DNA of 64,000 nucleotides, taken from contig JASSKH010000031.1 of assembly GCA_031763025.1 (NCBI GenBank), positions 4,203,783 to 4,267,782 on the forward strand, in the 5' to 3' direction. This document shows, one piece after another, positions 11,360 to 22,079 of this stretch (the first letter of the stretch is position 1; each line of letters opens with the position of its first letter). The stretch comes from Macrocystis pyrifera (taxonomy: Eukaryota; Sar; Phaeophyceae; Laminariales; Laminariaceae). The notes under the pieces were generated by a model. That model worked only from the letters and a program-made list of their open reading frames with translations. It was not told the origin of the DNA and made no database searches. Position numbers and translations under genes: made by a program.

Positions 11360-11477
11360 CTGCGCGCCAGTTTTGATTTCATGTTTTGTTTCTTCGTGTT
11401 CTTGCGCTGGCCAAAGCGGAACACAGCAGCGGTGTACCGTGCCAAGCGGAGGTGGCACATGTACAGACACGGTGCTT
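11360..11477 (-). CDS. Minus-strand gene, upstream exon
   Basis: Acceptor ATTCGCCATAG, then APCLYMCHLRLARYTAAVFR and FGQRKNTKKQNMKSKLAR. The donor GCAG/GTCGGG leaves phase 2, which fits the exon at 11309. The intron would be only 50 bp, so this exon is less certain. Confidence 0.4.
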
Positions 11478-11535
11478 CTATGGCGAATACGCTTAAGCTA
11501 TTCACTGCTGTAAAATATTAATACCTGGCACCATT

Positions 11536-11647
11536 ATTACGGGGGACTACAATAGTAAATAGGACCTACGGTGAATACAAAAACCTATACATCCACCTAT
11601 TTTTACCCACAGTATTTGGTCGTGTTTACTATGGTCCCCCGAAATAG
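11536..11647 (+). mobile_element. TTACGGGGG MITE
   Basis: ATTACGGGGGACTACAATAG on the left and ACTATGGTCCCCCGAAAT on the right. A small change in the left arm distinguishes it from the other copies. Confidence 0.8.
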
Positions 11648-12058
11648 TAGGGCTGACGTATCAAGCAGAGGTGGTACAGTAGTATATATAGATACCGCGT
11701 TTTTTTTTTCTGCTTTTTTTTTTGGGGGGGCTAATACGCTCACGACAGTTACATGTCCAGGGCTGGCGAATCAAAAGCAAAGCCGGTATACAGGTGTGGC
11801 GCTTTTTGGGCTACTTTTTGGCGAATACGCTCACGATGGATGAGCTACGCGTAGAGAGAGGGCTGGCGTATCAAGCAAAAGAGGTTGGAGATACGGCGGG
11901 CTGTACTGGCGAGTACGCTTACTCCTTAGGGCTGCTGTTGCTGCTGTTCTCTCATCGCTGCAATCCCCACACGGCTACAATTCCAATCCGAGGGTCCCAG
12001 ATCAAACAGAGCAGGCCGTCAGCAAGGCAGGCTCAAACACTCTACATAAACAGGAGGG

Positions 12059-12150
12059 GAGGAGGGGGGGGGGGTGGGGGGGGGGGGGGCGTGCTCATGT
12101 ATGTATTGCCTTAGTGACTTGACCCACACTGATCACGCACCGCTTGGGAG
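12059..12150 (-). mobile_element. C-tail element, module B
   Basis: Broken G-runs then CGTGCTCATGTATGTATTGCC, TTAGTGACTTGACC and ATCACGCACC, a diverged module B. Confidence 0.5.
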
Positions 12151-12185
12151 CAGGAGAACCGTTCCTACTCCTACTAGCACTATCA

Positions 12186-12441
12186 ATAACAATATTAGGC
12201 CCTATTTACTATGGCCCCCCTCAATATTATGGGGGGGGCATAGTAAACAGGACCTACGGTACACACAAAAACCTATATATTTCCCTTTTTTTACTAAAAA
12301 TATTAGGCCCTATTTACTATGGCCCCCCTCAATATTAAGGGAGGGGCATAGTAAACAGGACCTACGGTACACACAAAAACCTATATATTTCCCTTTTTTT
12401 ACTAACAATATTTGGTCCTGTTTACTATGGCCCCCCGTAGT
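12186..12441 (+). mobile_element. TTACGGGGG MITE tandem array (one right end plus two copies)
   Basis: The right end of one copy (12190-12222) abuts a second copy, which abuts a third ending CCCCCCGTAG at 12440. The junctions are AATATTATGGGGGGGCATAG and AATATTAAGGGAGGGGCATA, so the usual TTACGGGGG start is lost at both internal joins. Two units are nearly identical. Confidence 0.8.
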
Positions 12442-12449
12442 AGCGGCAC

Positions 12450-13155
12450 CTCTAATACTTAAGGTGCTCATTACTTTCCCCCCCATATATATCACATACA
12501 AAAGGTTTGCTAAACTTATCCCCTTCTTGTTTCGCCTTCTGAGGGGGGAGGAGGGTACTCGGGGGGGGGGGGGGGGGGGGGGGCATAGACAAACGAACTC
12601 GAAGGCATCCAAAGATCACTCCCGAAGAGCTAGCTACGAAGCGCCTATCGTGGTGTAAATCACGCCATAGACTCTAGTCAAACAGCGTCGCCGCAGCACC
12701 CACGGCCCTCGAGACCATGGCTGCCGCCCTCGCGGAGAGACCGACACTTGGCCTCTAACCCGAACCCAGAACGCAAGGCCCGAAACCCGCGGATGGCTCC
12801 TGAATGTCCCCCTGGCCGTGAATTAAGCATCGCCTACGTAGCCGTGACCGCCGACTCCGCCTGCTCCACTCCTGCAAACCCCCACTGCCCACCCCTCCCC
12901 ACCCCACCATACCACCCACTACGAGGGATATTTCCTCTTGCATACCAGGTATATGTATCACCCTAAAGAAGTGTCTGTGATGCCTTTTTACCTGAGGAAA
13001 CCCCCTCCACCTCCTCTCTTCCTGCAACTCCCACCGCCCCGCCCCCCAGCCCCCACCAACCACGGGAGGAATTGATAGCGTTCCTCTCAAAAACGCTTGT
13101 ACCGCAAAATCAAATATCATTGAGGAAAAACGGCCCAAAATAATCTCCTGGAACC

Positions 13156-13157
<2 letters not shown>
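12450..13157 (-). other. No certain gene; possible minus-strand exon near 12770-12870
   Basis: On the minus strand an acceptor-like GGTTTGCAG (about 12872) opens EWSRRSRRSRLRRRC and GFGPCVLGSG, which ends at a TAG near 12755. The composition is weak, and I cannot place it in the neighbouring gene by phase. Confidence 0.2.

Positions 13158-13217
<60 letters not shown>
13158..13217. repeat. Poly(C), about 59
   Basis: Uninterrupted C run. Flanking CTGGCTGGTC resembles the CCTGGTCGG part of module A only loosely. Confidence 0.9.
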
Positions 13218-13350
13218 TGGCTGGTCACGAGGAACAGTATACTGTAGTAGCATCAACTCAACACGATGGTAGCCTAAGTTCAAGGAATACACTCTTTTGC
13301 CCAAAACGTGGGAGAGCAGAAGCGGTAAAGGGGATAAAACGCCTTCTCAC

Positions 13351-13756
13351 CTGAGCAAACTCCGCCCCCTCCACATCTCCTCCGGTCCCCCCTCCCACCC
13401 CACCTGCACCCACCCCCACCTGCCCCCCACCCCACCTCCACCCACCCCACCCCCGCCGCCCGATCCCACCCCCGCCACCCCCACTCCCACCCCTTCCCCA
13501 GCAACAACCGCCTCCTCCGGGCCGAGCTGTCGGCGAAACTCTAGCTTCCACGGACGGGTGCACTCGATCAAATGAAGATTTTTCATGCTCCGCCTCGGGC
13601 GCTTCCTCGCCCACGTGGAGAGCCGTGACAGCTCTCGGTGCATCCGCGCGCCGCCCATGAGGCCGGCCTCCTCCGCGCACAGGCCCGGGCGCGAGTGGAC
13701 GTAGGAGAGGACGTCGCCCGGAAGGAGGCCTGCCAGGCGGGCCCTTCCGGGGCGGC
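13351..13756 (-). CDS. Minus-strand gene, furthest upstream exon found
   Basis: Acceptor AACGCACAG (13757 up), about 115 bp beyond a module A element whose C tail faces it. It reads RARLAGLLPGDVLSYVHSRP, LCAEEAGLMGGARMHREL, STWARKRPRRSMKNLHLIEC and PWKLEFRRQLGPEEAVVAGE, then Gly-rich sequence with broken frame, ending at a strong donor GCTCAG/GTGAGAAG (13351/13350). LPGDVLSYV is loosely F-box-like, but nothing else supports that. It enters in phase 1, so more exons lie upstream. The end phase depends on which frame survives the GGGGTG repeats; only one choice fits 11477. Confidence 0.5.
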
Positions 13757-13871
13757 CTGTGCGTTTTTTTTCCGCGCGGGTTCAAAAAAAAAAAAATGAA
13801 AACGAAGTCAATCCATGAACATGTGCGACGCTTTTAAGTAAACTTGAAAAAAAAAAGGAAAAACGAAAAAT

Positions 13872-14130
13872 GGGGGGGGGGGGGTGTACTCGACAGGAGA
13901 GATGTACTCATCTCATGCATGGCCGTAGTCGTATGACCATAGACCCGCGCATCCCTACAATGCCGGGACGGAGCATGTCGGATTTTCACCGACCAGGCAG
14001 ACATAGCTTGCACCAAGAGCGCGAAGCGCCGTGAGGTGTCCGGCGTGTCGCATGAAGGGTGAGCTGCATCCTACTAAGACCCGTTTGTGAGGCGGATTTT
14101 CTTGCATGTGGATGACAGCATCGAATAGGG
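13872..14130 (-). mobile_element. C-tail element, module A
   Basis: G-run (about 12), TGTACTCGACAGGAGAGATG, TACTCATCTCATGCATGGCC and the full module A to TGGATGACAGCATCGAAT. Its sense matches the minus-strand gene and lies upstream of the acceptor at 13757. Confidence 0.85.
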
Positions 14131-14220
14131 GGGCGGGCGTACTCATTTGTTGCTTGTCTTAAGTCATTTGACCATTGACCACGCATCCCTTTCGAGACGG
14201 AGCATCGAATAGGGGGCGCG

Positions 14221-14262
<42 letters not shown>
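14131..14262 (-). mobile_element. C-tail element, module B, plus long G-run
   Basis: GGCGTACTCATTTGTTGCTTG, CATTTGACCATTGACCACGC and CGAGACGGAGCATCGAATAGG, followed by about 40 G (14222-14261). The GCATCGAATAGGGGG motif repeats at 14117 and 14203, showing B was joined to A at the same short sequence. Confidence 0.75.
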
Positions 14263-14263
<1 letters not shown>

Positions 14264-14502
14264 ACATTCGTTCTGAGACACAGCTCTAGCTAAGCCTCGG
14301 ACCCCTTGGACGTGGAAGAGCTCCCCATACGAGAGTGTCCATCTTTACTGAGCTCGTATTCTCGACAACAACACATCTGGTATATGCTGCTTTTGGTTGC
14401 GGACGATAGGCGGGAAAAAAAAAAAAAAAACCCCGGAGCCTTCAGTTGGTCGACTCGTCGGCGGTTTCGGCTTTCTCGTCATGCCTGCTCGAATCAAAAT
14501 AA

Positions 14503-14810
14503 CCGAAGATGTCGGGAGACAGCACTTTCACTCCCTACAGAAAGCGACACTGTCTTGCCATGCTCTTGACTACTGACGTCATACCACTGCTACGGGGGAC
14601 CATAGTAAATAGGACGAAATATTGCTAGTAAAAATAGAGAAATATATACCGGTAGGTATTTGTGTGTACCGTAGGTCCTATTTAATATGGTCCCCCCCGT
14701 AAAAGGTTTTAGCGTAGAACACTCGGCCCTACATACACCCTTCGACGGCGGGCACATTTCGCGCGGCTTGACGTGTGGCCTGACATCTTTTTGATCACGT
14801 GACAGTTTTT
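14503..14810 (+). repeat. 180 bp dispersed repeat, split by a MITE
   Basis: Left half GAAGATGTCGGGAGACAGCA and right half CGGCCCTACATACACC through TGACGTGTGGCCTGACAT match 24108-24290, 27278-27425 and 28998-29172. The two halves are separated by the MITE at 14591-14702. Confidence 0.75.
14591..14702 (-). mobile_element. TTACGGGGG MITE inside the 180 bp repeat
   Basis: CTACGGGGGACCATAGTAAA to TATGGTCCCCCCCGTAA. It interrupts a repeat that is uninterrupted in three other copies. Confidence 0.85.
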
Positions 14811-15002
14811 TTTCGGAAGAGCTCTCTCGGCCAACGAGACATTTTCCGATTTAAAAAAAAAAACACACACACACACACTTCGTTTCGGGGTTGGCAAAAC
14901 CTTCCTTCCTTCCTTCCTTCCTTCCTTCCCGATCTTGAACGAAATCAAGCGCGGAAAAACCGACCGCACCCTTGTGCGAGCTCAACGCTCTTTTCACCGT
15001 AA

Positions 15003-15840
15003 GCACCGACATATAAGCTACCAGGTACGCACAAACTGTTAGATGCCGTTACATTACAAGCGGCGGCGAAGCGGCACCGATTCCGCCGCATTTATTTCTC
15101 TCGCCTTTTGGGGGGAAGAAGCCGACTCGGGAAACCACCCATCTGCACCAAGGGCGGGTTTTCTCTGCGGGGGGGGGGGGGGGTGGGGGGGGGGGGGGGG
15201 GGCACAAAAAACGAGAAACGACACATTGAAGGAGGAACAAGAAAAGAAAAACAAGAAAATGGCACCTACAGTACGTAAGCGGGGGGTGATACAAACTAAA
15301 ACGGCAAACAAAAGAATCAAAATCAGAAAGGGGATGCTCTTAAACAGACTTGGCAGGATAGACAAGAAAAGCGAGATAAACGGGACAACACGAAACAACA
15401 AGCAGCAACGGAGTAAAAGAGAAAGGATCAAAAGCGGTCGAATCTACAAGGCTTACGGAAAGTGTAACCAACCTAGCGGGACCGCGGCGGAAAAATCAAG
15501 CCATACAGAAACAAGGAAAAAGGGAGCGAGCGAGTAGGCGAGGAAGCGAGCGCGTGAGCAAACGCGGGAATCAAGTGAACAACGAAGCAAGCAAGCAAGC
15601 AAGCCAGCAGCCAAGCCAGTGACCAAGCAAAAGCAGCCATTGCCAGCCAGCCAGCCAGCCCGCTCGCAACCAGGCCGAGCAAGCCAACAGACCGGCCAGA
15701 CAGCAACCAACCAATCAACCCAACAGCGTCGTCAACATCAGCGGTAGCTGCTATCATAATCTACAACAACAAAAATAAATGTAATCGTATGTACGTAAAA
15801 CACTAATTTAGGGGCTCGCCTGCTTTTCCCCCGCGGGAGC
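15003..15840. other. No gene recognised; G-runs and GCAA/GCCA repeats
   Basis: G-runs at 15170-15202, an A-rich tract, and AAGC/CAGC tetranucleotide repeats at about 15580-15680. The open frames are Lys- or Trp/Ala-rich and follow the repeats. Confidence 0.5.
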
Positions 15841-15841
15841 T

Positions 15842-16215
15842 GTGCCCCGGATCCTCCATCCCCACGTATGGAAAAGCCTCCAACGAAAAATCAAGTTCGT
15901 CCCAGTCCCCCCTCTTCGAACCCGCCTTCCAGGACAATCACTCGTTCATTCTGGAAGTTCCCGAAACAGTGCACAGCGTGAAGGAGGCGGAGGCGGGAGG
16001 GGAAAGAGAGAGGGGAGGAGGGGAAGGCGGGGGGAGGGCACCTACATTACCTCCTCCAGAATAATTTTTATTTGTCGTTTAGGAGACCGTTGGGGAAGAG
16101 CCGCACCATACAGATCGTCTCCGGCAAAGCGTGCGTGATCCAGAGGCGCTTCTGGCAAACAAATCCCACTCGGGAAGCACTGTCTACGGCACTCGATCAC
16201 GTCAACCAGAGCTTG
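15842..16215. CDS. Exon-like segment(s), strand unresolved
   Basis: Plus strand: SSSSQSPLFEPAFQDNHSF, ILEVPETVHSVKEAEAG (15890-15995), then an acceptor TTATTTGTCGTTTAG (16081) and HHTDRLRQSVRDPEALLANK. Minus strand: PEAPLDHARFAGDDLYGAAL and SPKRQIKIILEE with a donor GAG/GTAATG (about 16051). Both strands look coding, so I cannot choose. It may belong to the upstream end of the minus-strand gene. Confidence 0.3.
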
Positions 16216-16263
16216 TTCATGGGTCGGGTCACGCCCCACGTTAACCAGAGCTGTATATGGGTA

Positions 16264-16400
16264 GGGTGACCCGACCCGACCCGTGAGATTTTGAAAACCT
16301 CCTGACCCGACCCGACCCGACCCGACCCGACCCGACCCAGCCCGACCCGGCCCGACCCGTGAGATTCCGAAACCTTCCTGACCCGATCCACGGGTCGGGT
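16264..16400. repeat. (CCCGA)n minisatellite
   Basis: Two blocks of CCCGA pentamers, each followed by a TGAGATTTTGAAAACCTCCTG-like spacer. The same pentamer and spacer recur at 53030-53165. Confidence 0.85.
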
Positions 16401-16719
16401 CATGACCGGTGCAGAGCCCTGATGTCAACCAACTATAGCAGGCATATGTATGGGATCCATCTGCCCCCCAACTATTCGGATCATCAACCGAGGATCTGAT
16501 CTGATCTGATCTGATCTGATATGATCTGTCCCATTGCAGGTGGTGAAACAATGGAAAAAGCCCACCGACGGTCTCTGTGTCCGGGTGCGAGAGTACTATA
16601 AGCACGAGAGAGGTACAGCAGCAGTGGTTGGTCTCTCTGGTCCAGTAGTGTCGCCGGCTGGCCGCTACATGTAGTTCCTGTGAGATCGCTTGGCACAGGC
16701 GGGATTGCCACCAGCGGAC

Positions 16720-16805
16720 AGGGTGCGGAGTATTTAGTGCCGGTTCGGTGGCCGTTACGTACAGTGCCGGTATTGGTTGGCTGGCGCATACCGGCACTAT
16801 ATATA
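16720..16805 (+). repeat. Dispersed repeat, pair with 62345-62428
   Basis: Shares TTAGTGCCGGTTCGGT, AGTGCCGGTA and TACCGGCACTATA in the same order and spacing. It contains an inverted pair AGTGCCGGTAT/ATACCGGCACT. Confidence 0.65.
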
Positions 16806-17276
16806 GAGAGAGGGGGCATTGCTGTAGCACATTTTGACTGACGGGCCCAATATCGTTGGAAGTTGGACAACAGTCTTTTTTCGTTTGCACGATTTTTCGT
16901 AAATACACCTAAAGGCCACGGAATTTTGCTCACAAAGCTGATTTTTCACGTACAACACACGCGCGAACGGCCGACAACGCACAGTCTTTTTTTTGTGAAA
17001 TTGAATACCAGGTATGAACTATCAGCTACTACATACATCCGCCGAACTTCACGATATAAATAAATATTTATACCGTTACGTACTGATTCTCAATGCAATC
17101 AAGTATAGTAGAACACGCGCGCGCCCGAATTTGATGACATCGCGTGCAAAGTCGAGAGTATCAATCCACTCAATCGGTCGAACTCGCAGCTGACACATTC
17201 GCAAATAATTTCACGTGTCCGACCTATTGTCGTCGATTTCCCACTTCATGGCCTACATCTTTCAGGGCCGATATAA

Positions 17277-17475
17277 GCATGATCTGTATGATCTGTATGA
17301 TCTGTATGATCTGTATGATCTGTATGATCTGTATGATCTGTATGATCTGTATGATCTGTATGATCTGTATGATCTGTATGATCTGTATGATCTGTATGAT
17401 CTGTATGATCTGTATGATCTGTATGATCTGTATGATCTGTACGATCTGCATGATCTGTATGATCTGTATGATCTA
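17277..17475. repeat. 9 bp satellite, GATCTGTAT x about 21
   Basis: Nearly perfect tandem 9-mer. All three plus-strand frames stay open (MIC or DLY repeats) because the unit length is a multiple of three. Degenerate relatives with the shared flank AGGATCTAGATGATCTA occur at 47060-47150 and 49610-49790. Confidence 0.95.
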
Positions 17476-17727
17476 TCAATAGCTCATGCTTCCGGGGTGA
17501 GGACATGTTTTCGGGCTGGATATGCACTACTAGTAGACAGATCCCGCACAGCATCTCATAACGGCAGCTTAGGATCTAGATGATCTACAGATGATCTATC
17601 TGTAGATGGATCATTATCTATCCGACGTGCGAATGATTTTCGAAAAATCGAAGAATAGAAAAATGGACTGGGTAGTACCTCCATCGAGGAAGGCCAAATC
17701 ACCCACAAAACTTTGGGGCCCAAAAGT

Positions 17728-18190
17728 CCCCCCCCCCCCCCCTTCTACCGGACTGTAGCAGTGTACCCCCCCCCTTCTATTAATGCAACACTGTAGTTGC
17801 ATGCCCCTTCTTCTATCGCACTGCTGTAGTACACCTTCCCCCCATGCTCCGTCTCGAAAGGGACGCGTGGTCAATGGTCAAACGGCTAAGGTAAGCAACA
17901 AATGAGTACGCCTTCCCCCCCCCCCCCCCCCTTCCGCATTGTAGCGGTATGCCCTCCCTTCTACCGGACTGTCGTAGCATGCCCCCCCCCCTCCTATAGC
18001 CATGCACGATAATGAGTACCCCTCCCACCCCCCGCCTCCTATGGTCATACGACTACGGCCATCCATGATATCGAGTACCCCCCCCCCCCCCCCCCCTTCC
18101 TACCGCACTACAGTGACACACCACACCCCCACCTACCGCACTGCTGTACGTAGCGATCAACCCCCCTTTCTACCGCGCTGCAGCGGTATA
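17728..18190 (+). mobile_element. Cluster of poly(C)-separated module A, B and C fragments
   Basis: Short modules alternate with C-runs: CTTCTACCGGACTGTAGCAG type (module C, at least six copies), one module B (17850-17920) and two module A tails (17995-18025 and 18040-18080). Each ends in a C-run. It reads as repeated addition or fusion of C-tailed units. Confidence 0.7.
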
Positions 18191-18354
18191 CCGCACCGTT
18201 GAGGCGCGGCTAGGTAGCAGACCTATCATTGCACGAAATAGATTATCGGCTCGCGGTGCTACAGCAAAAGAGTACTGCCGTGTCGAGAATCGCACCTGAG
18301 CTGGAGGGCGCCGCGGATTGTCTCTCCTGGGAAGGAGACACGAACGAGGGATGC

Positions 18355-18530
18355 AGGAATGGGTTGGGTCGGGTTGGGTTGGATTGGGTTACGTTGAATA
18401 GGGCGGGGTGGGGTGGGTAGGTTGGGTTGGGTGAGGCTGGGGCGATGGGGTGGATTGGGTTGGGTTGGGGCGACGGTGGGGTGGGTTTACTCGGGTCGGG
18501 ATGTGTTGGGGGGGGATGGGATGGGTTGCG

Positions 18531-18569
<39 letters not shown>

Positions 18570-18570
18570 C
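18355..18570. repeat. Degenerate (GGGTT)n and poly(G)
   Basis: Imperfect GGGTTGGGTT units ending in about 38 G (18532-18569). The units are too irregular for a functional telomere array. Confidence 0.8.
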
Positions 18571-19094
18571 GGAAGGGGCTGCCGTTTACAAGCAGTAAAA
18601 GGGTGTGATAACCCTTGTCCTATTTGCCAAAATTATCCCATTCAATTTCCAAGTCATATATTTTCCAAAAACGAGGGCGCAGCTAAGAACGGGTCACGGC
18701 AAGGCATACGGTAACATATCCAGAATCGCCAGCGTCCCTCACCCGACACAGCCACCTCCACGAAAACCTACGGCGCAACGACAGACCCTAATTGCAACAC
18801 CACCTTGCAAATAATCTGGTGCAGCACCACGGTCTGAAATAGTTGGGTTTAGGGGTAGGGTCAGGGCTGGGGTCGGGTTGAGTCTGGGTCGACGCGAAAC
18901 ATGTAAATGGACCAAAAGGCGTTGCACAAGTGTATTTGCAAGGTGGTGTTGAATCGGAGGCGTCCACAGCGCATCACCCCCGCCCCCACCCCTGCAACAA
19001 ACATGCCTAACCTTACACAACAGCAACAATCCCAGCGCCATCGCGGCGCAACCCCCCCGAGAAAAAAAACAAAACAAAACAAAAAAATCATCCC

Positions 19095-19178
19095 CTCCCG
19101 TCCCGGCATTGTAGGGATGCGAGGGTCTATGGTCATATCACTACCGCCATGCACGATAGTGAGTACACCCCCCCCCAC
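19095..19178 (+). mobile_element. C-tail element, module A 3' half
   Basis: CGTCCCGGCATTGTAGGGATG, GTCTATGGTCATATCACTACC, GATAGTGAGTACA then about 8 C. Confidence 0.8.
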
Positions 19179-19403
19179 ACACCCTCTCCCTGCAAAATCA
19201 CGCTTGTCAAGCTACAAAGCAATAATGACGCGTCCACCACTTTCGCCCAACCCCCTCCAAAAAAAAAACAGCATCACTGTACCACCACCACCACCACCAC
19301 CACCACCACCTCCACCCCCTTCCCCCTGCGAAAACACGCCTGTTGCCCTACAGGGTGTAAACCCTACCCTACACAGCGCCAACATGCCCAGCACTTGCTA
19401 ACT

Positions 19404-19510
19404 ATTACGGGGCACCATATTAAATAGGACCAAACATTGTCAGTAAAAATACGGAAATATATAGGTTTTTGTGTTTACCGTAGGTCCTATTTACTATGGT
19501 CTCCCGTAAT
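19404..19510 (-). mobile_element. TTACGGGGG MITE
   Basis: ATTACGGGGCACCATATTAA to ACTATGGTCTCCCGTAAT. Minor terminal mutations. Confidence 0.85.
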
Positions 19511-19612
19511 AACAGTATTAGAACCCAGCATGGACCCCATAAACCATGCATCTCCCCACATTCGCACACCACATCAGGTTATGATTATTATGCTGCCCCC
19601 GTAAATAGCACT

Positions 19613-19720
19613 ATTACGGGGGACCATAGTAAATAGGACCTATGGTATACATAAAAAACCTATATATTTAACTATTTTTACCAACAATATTTGGTCCTAT
19701 TTACTAGGGTCCCCCGTAAT
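19613..19720 (+). mobile_element. TTACGGGGG MITE
   Basis: ATTACGGGGGACCATAGTAA to TTACTAGGGTCCCCCGTAAT. It lies 100 bp from the copy at 19404-19510 in opposite orientation. Confidence 0.9.
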
Positions 19721-20009
19721 GTTAATTTAGCACCCCTCGCAGTTCCCGAAAACACAGGACTCTTTGGAGCAAACCGCGCGCGAGCGGACTCGTCCGCGAG
19801 TTGGACGGACAAACTGTTGCGAAGTAGAAAGGGTGCCTGCTGCACGTCGCCCCGCCCTCGCTTGCTTGGAAGCTTGGCAGACCGCTGCCTGCACCCGGCG
19901 CATTCTTGGAACGTAGCAACAGCGCTCACCCATGGTGTTGCTCTATCAATGCTCACAGGTAGCGGGCAGGCAGCGAACGAAACACCCTCCCCCCCCCCCC
20001 CCCCCCCCC

Positions 20010-20084
20010 CTCGTGTCTCGAAAGGGATGCATGGTCAATGGTCAAAAGACTAAGGCAAGAAACAAATGAGTACGCCCCCCCTCC

Positions 20085-20123
<39 letters not shown>

Positions 20124-20173
20124 ACCCCCGGTGCAAGCAATGCCTGCCTGGTCTGTGAAAACCCGATGTGCTC
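20010..20173 (+). mobile_element. C-tail elements: module B, then the 5' part of a split module A
   Basis: GTCTCGAAAGGGATGCATGG to CAAATGAGTACG plus a long C-run (20085-20122), then GGTGCAAGCAATGCCTGCC to GAAAACCCGATGTGCTC. Module A resumes at 21202 after a 1,028 bp insertion. Confidence 0.8.
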
Positions 20174-21201
20174 GGGAGCGCCTAGTTACAACCCATGGGT
20201 CATAAAAGAGAACCAACACCCAAACATCCGAGCAGTGTAAACCCCGGGATGTCGCCCTTAACCGTCCCCGCCCACCCAAAACACAAAAGTACACGAACGG
20301 CAAGAGAAAGCGAGAGAAGGAGAGACAGAACTCGAAGCATTGCTGTACCTATCTCCCGATGATGCCGATACTGCTGTATAAGGCGCATCAGGAGACGATG
20401 AATACACACGGGATATGATATAGACACACACATTCACCCCTCCCTACCGCTGTCTGTCTGTCGTCGTCCGCTTTTACATCCACTGAGGTTTGCGTACTGT
20501 CAATACTTGTTGATATTTGTCGTGCAGAGAGAGTCAAAGCGACAACAACAGATGATACTTGCAGCAGCGCAGCAGCCGTACAGGTAGGTGCAAAGTAATC
20601 CCATCCGCAGCAGCACGCGACCGCCTTACCACCAACAGCAGTTGTAGACCGAGCGTGGTGCATGGCGTAGAGAGAGCTACTGGTGTGTACGTAGATTTAT
20701 ATAAGGATGCTGCTGCTTCTTCTGCTGTGTGTGTTGTTGTTGGGCCGGAGTGCTGTGTCAACAAAAAAAAAACGAGAAAACCAACAACAGGAACCCTTGC
20801 GTGCATGCTGCTGCCGTGCAGGAAGGCTACGATAAGCGATACAGTACGCGAGCGAGAAGCGCCACGAGCCTATTCACAGTAGTGCAGCAGCGGCGGTAGT
20901 ATTGTTTGCGTGTGCGCGTGTGATCGGCTGGGTGCCTTGCTTGCTTGCGTCTGCAGCTGCTGATGCACTCATATTCCACCGTCTCCTGTTGCGCCATATA
21001 CAGCAGTATCAGCACCACGAGAAAGGCACAGCAGCAGTACTTCGAGCTTTTTTTCTCTTTCTCGGTTTCTCTTGCCGTTCGATTACTTTTGTGGCCTGGG
21101 TGGGCGGGGACGGTTACGGGTGAAATCCCGGGGTCTACACTACTAGGATGTTTGGGTGTTGGTTCTCCCTTACAACCCATGGGTTGTAATTAGGCGCTCC
21201 C
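20174..21201. mobile_element. MULE-like non-autonomous transposon, 1,028 bp
   Basis: Starts GGGAGCGCCTAGTTACAACC and ends with its complement GGTTGTAATTAGGCGCTCCC. The two ends are inverted copies for roughly 230-270 bp, about 80-85% alike by eye. It is flanked by GATGTGCTC (20165-20173) and GACATGCTC (21202-21210), a 9 bp target duplication with two mismatches that restores module A when the insert is removed. Long inverted ends plus 9 bp duplications are typical of Mutator-like elements. No transposase frame is present. Confidence 0.8.
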
Positions 21202-21313
21202 GACATGCTCCGTCCCGGCACCGTAGGGATGCGAGGGTCTATGATCATTGGACTACTGCTGTACGGCCATGCATGGCATGAGTATACCCCCCCTCTATGA
21301 CATCGAGTGCCCC

Positions 21314-21352
<39 letters not shown>
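21202..21352 (+). mobile_element. C-tail element, module A, 3' part of the split copy
   Basis: GACATGCTCCGTCCCGGCAC, GGGATGCGAGGGTCTATGATC, GCCATGCATGGCATGAGTAT, ending in a C-run of more than 40 (21309-21352) after a second short tail. Confidence 0.8.
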
Positions 21353-21355
<3 letters not shown>

Positions 21356-21742
21356 CACCACCCGACCCCCGACGCACATCCTCAGAACCAGAACCATGAC
21401 ACCAAACCAAGGCATGCCGGGAGCTCACTTTGTTCCCACGGGTTGGGGAAACGGCGACCAAAAGAGCCCATCGCGTATGAAGCACGGCAGCTCTAGACGG
21501 CGACACCTTGCGCAAGGACTGCCCCCGTCGCATTTCAACTGCGATGCGACAGGACGAGACAGGACAGGACATAGAAGGACGAGACAAGACAGGATAGGAC
21601 ATGAAAGGGCAGGAAAGGACACGGAGCAGGAAGAAAACGTACGGCCAGGCACGCGTATCTTTTCTCCAACAACCAACATTTACGAAACGAGGGGAAGGTC
21701 CGAGGTAAGCAATGCATATATCGGAAGTTAAAAGAGGCCGGG

Positions 21743-21794
<52 letters not shown>

Positions 21795-21800
21795 GTACTC
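21743..21800 (-). mobile_element. Poly(G) with short C-tail end
   Basis: About 49 G then TTGTACTCGATAGGAGAGAT, only the last 20-30 bp of a module A variant. Confidence 0.65.
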
Positions 21801-22079
21801 GATAGGAGAGATCTACCCCGCTTCTCTCCTCGAGACCTAAGTCAAGTCAACTTCTGTATCAACTTCTGCATATGTACCACTCTGTTCCGGAAAATAAGGA
21901 CGTTTATTATATTAGTACACAAACGGCCTTTGTGTATCGGGGCAGAGTGCTGGTGAGTGTCTCACGCGTCTCTGGTAGCAGGAGTCGCATCGGCGCTTCT
22001 TGTGGGCAGCCGGTTTGTTCTTTCGCCGCGGCCGGGGGTCGGAGGCTGCCACCGCCGCCACCACCACCGGAAAAAATAC

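Noticed and set aside
17277..17475. CRISPR-like array
   Set aside because: The repeats are contiguous 9-mers with no spacers, and the genome is eukaryotic.
17144..17583. MIC/DLY repeat ORFs on both strands
   Set aside because: The 9 bp satellite keeps every frame open. There is no start context, and no splice sites or unique domain.
18355..18540. Telomere-like GGGTT repeats
   Set aside because: Units vary in length and sequence and sit between dispersed elements, so it is not a telomere or a clear interstitial array.
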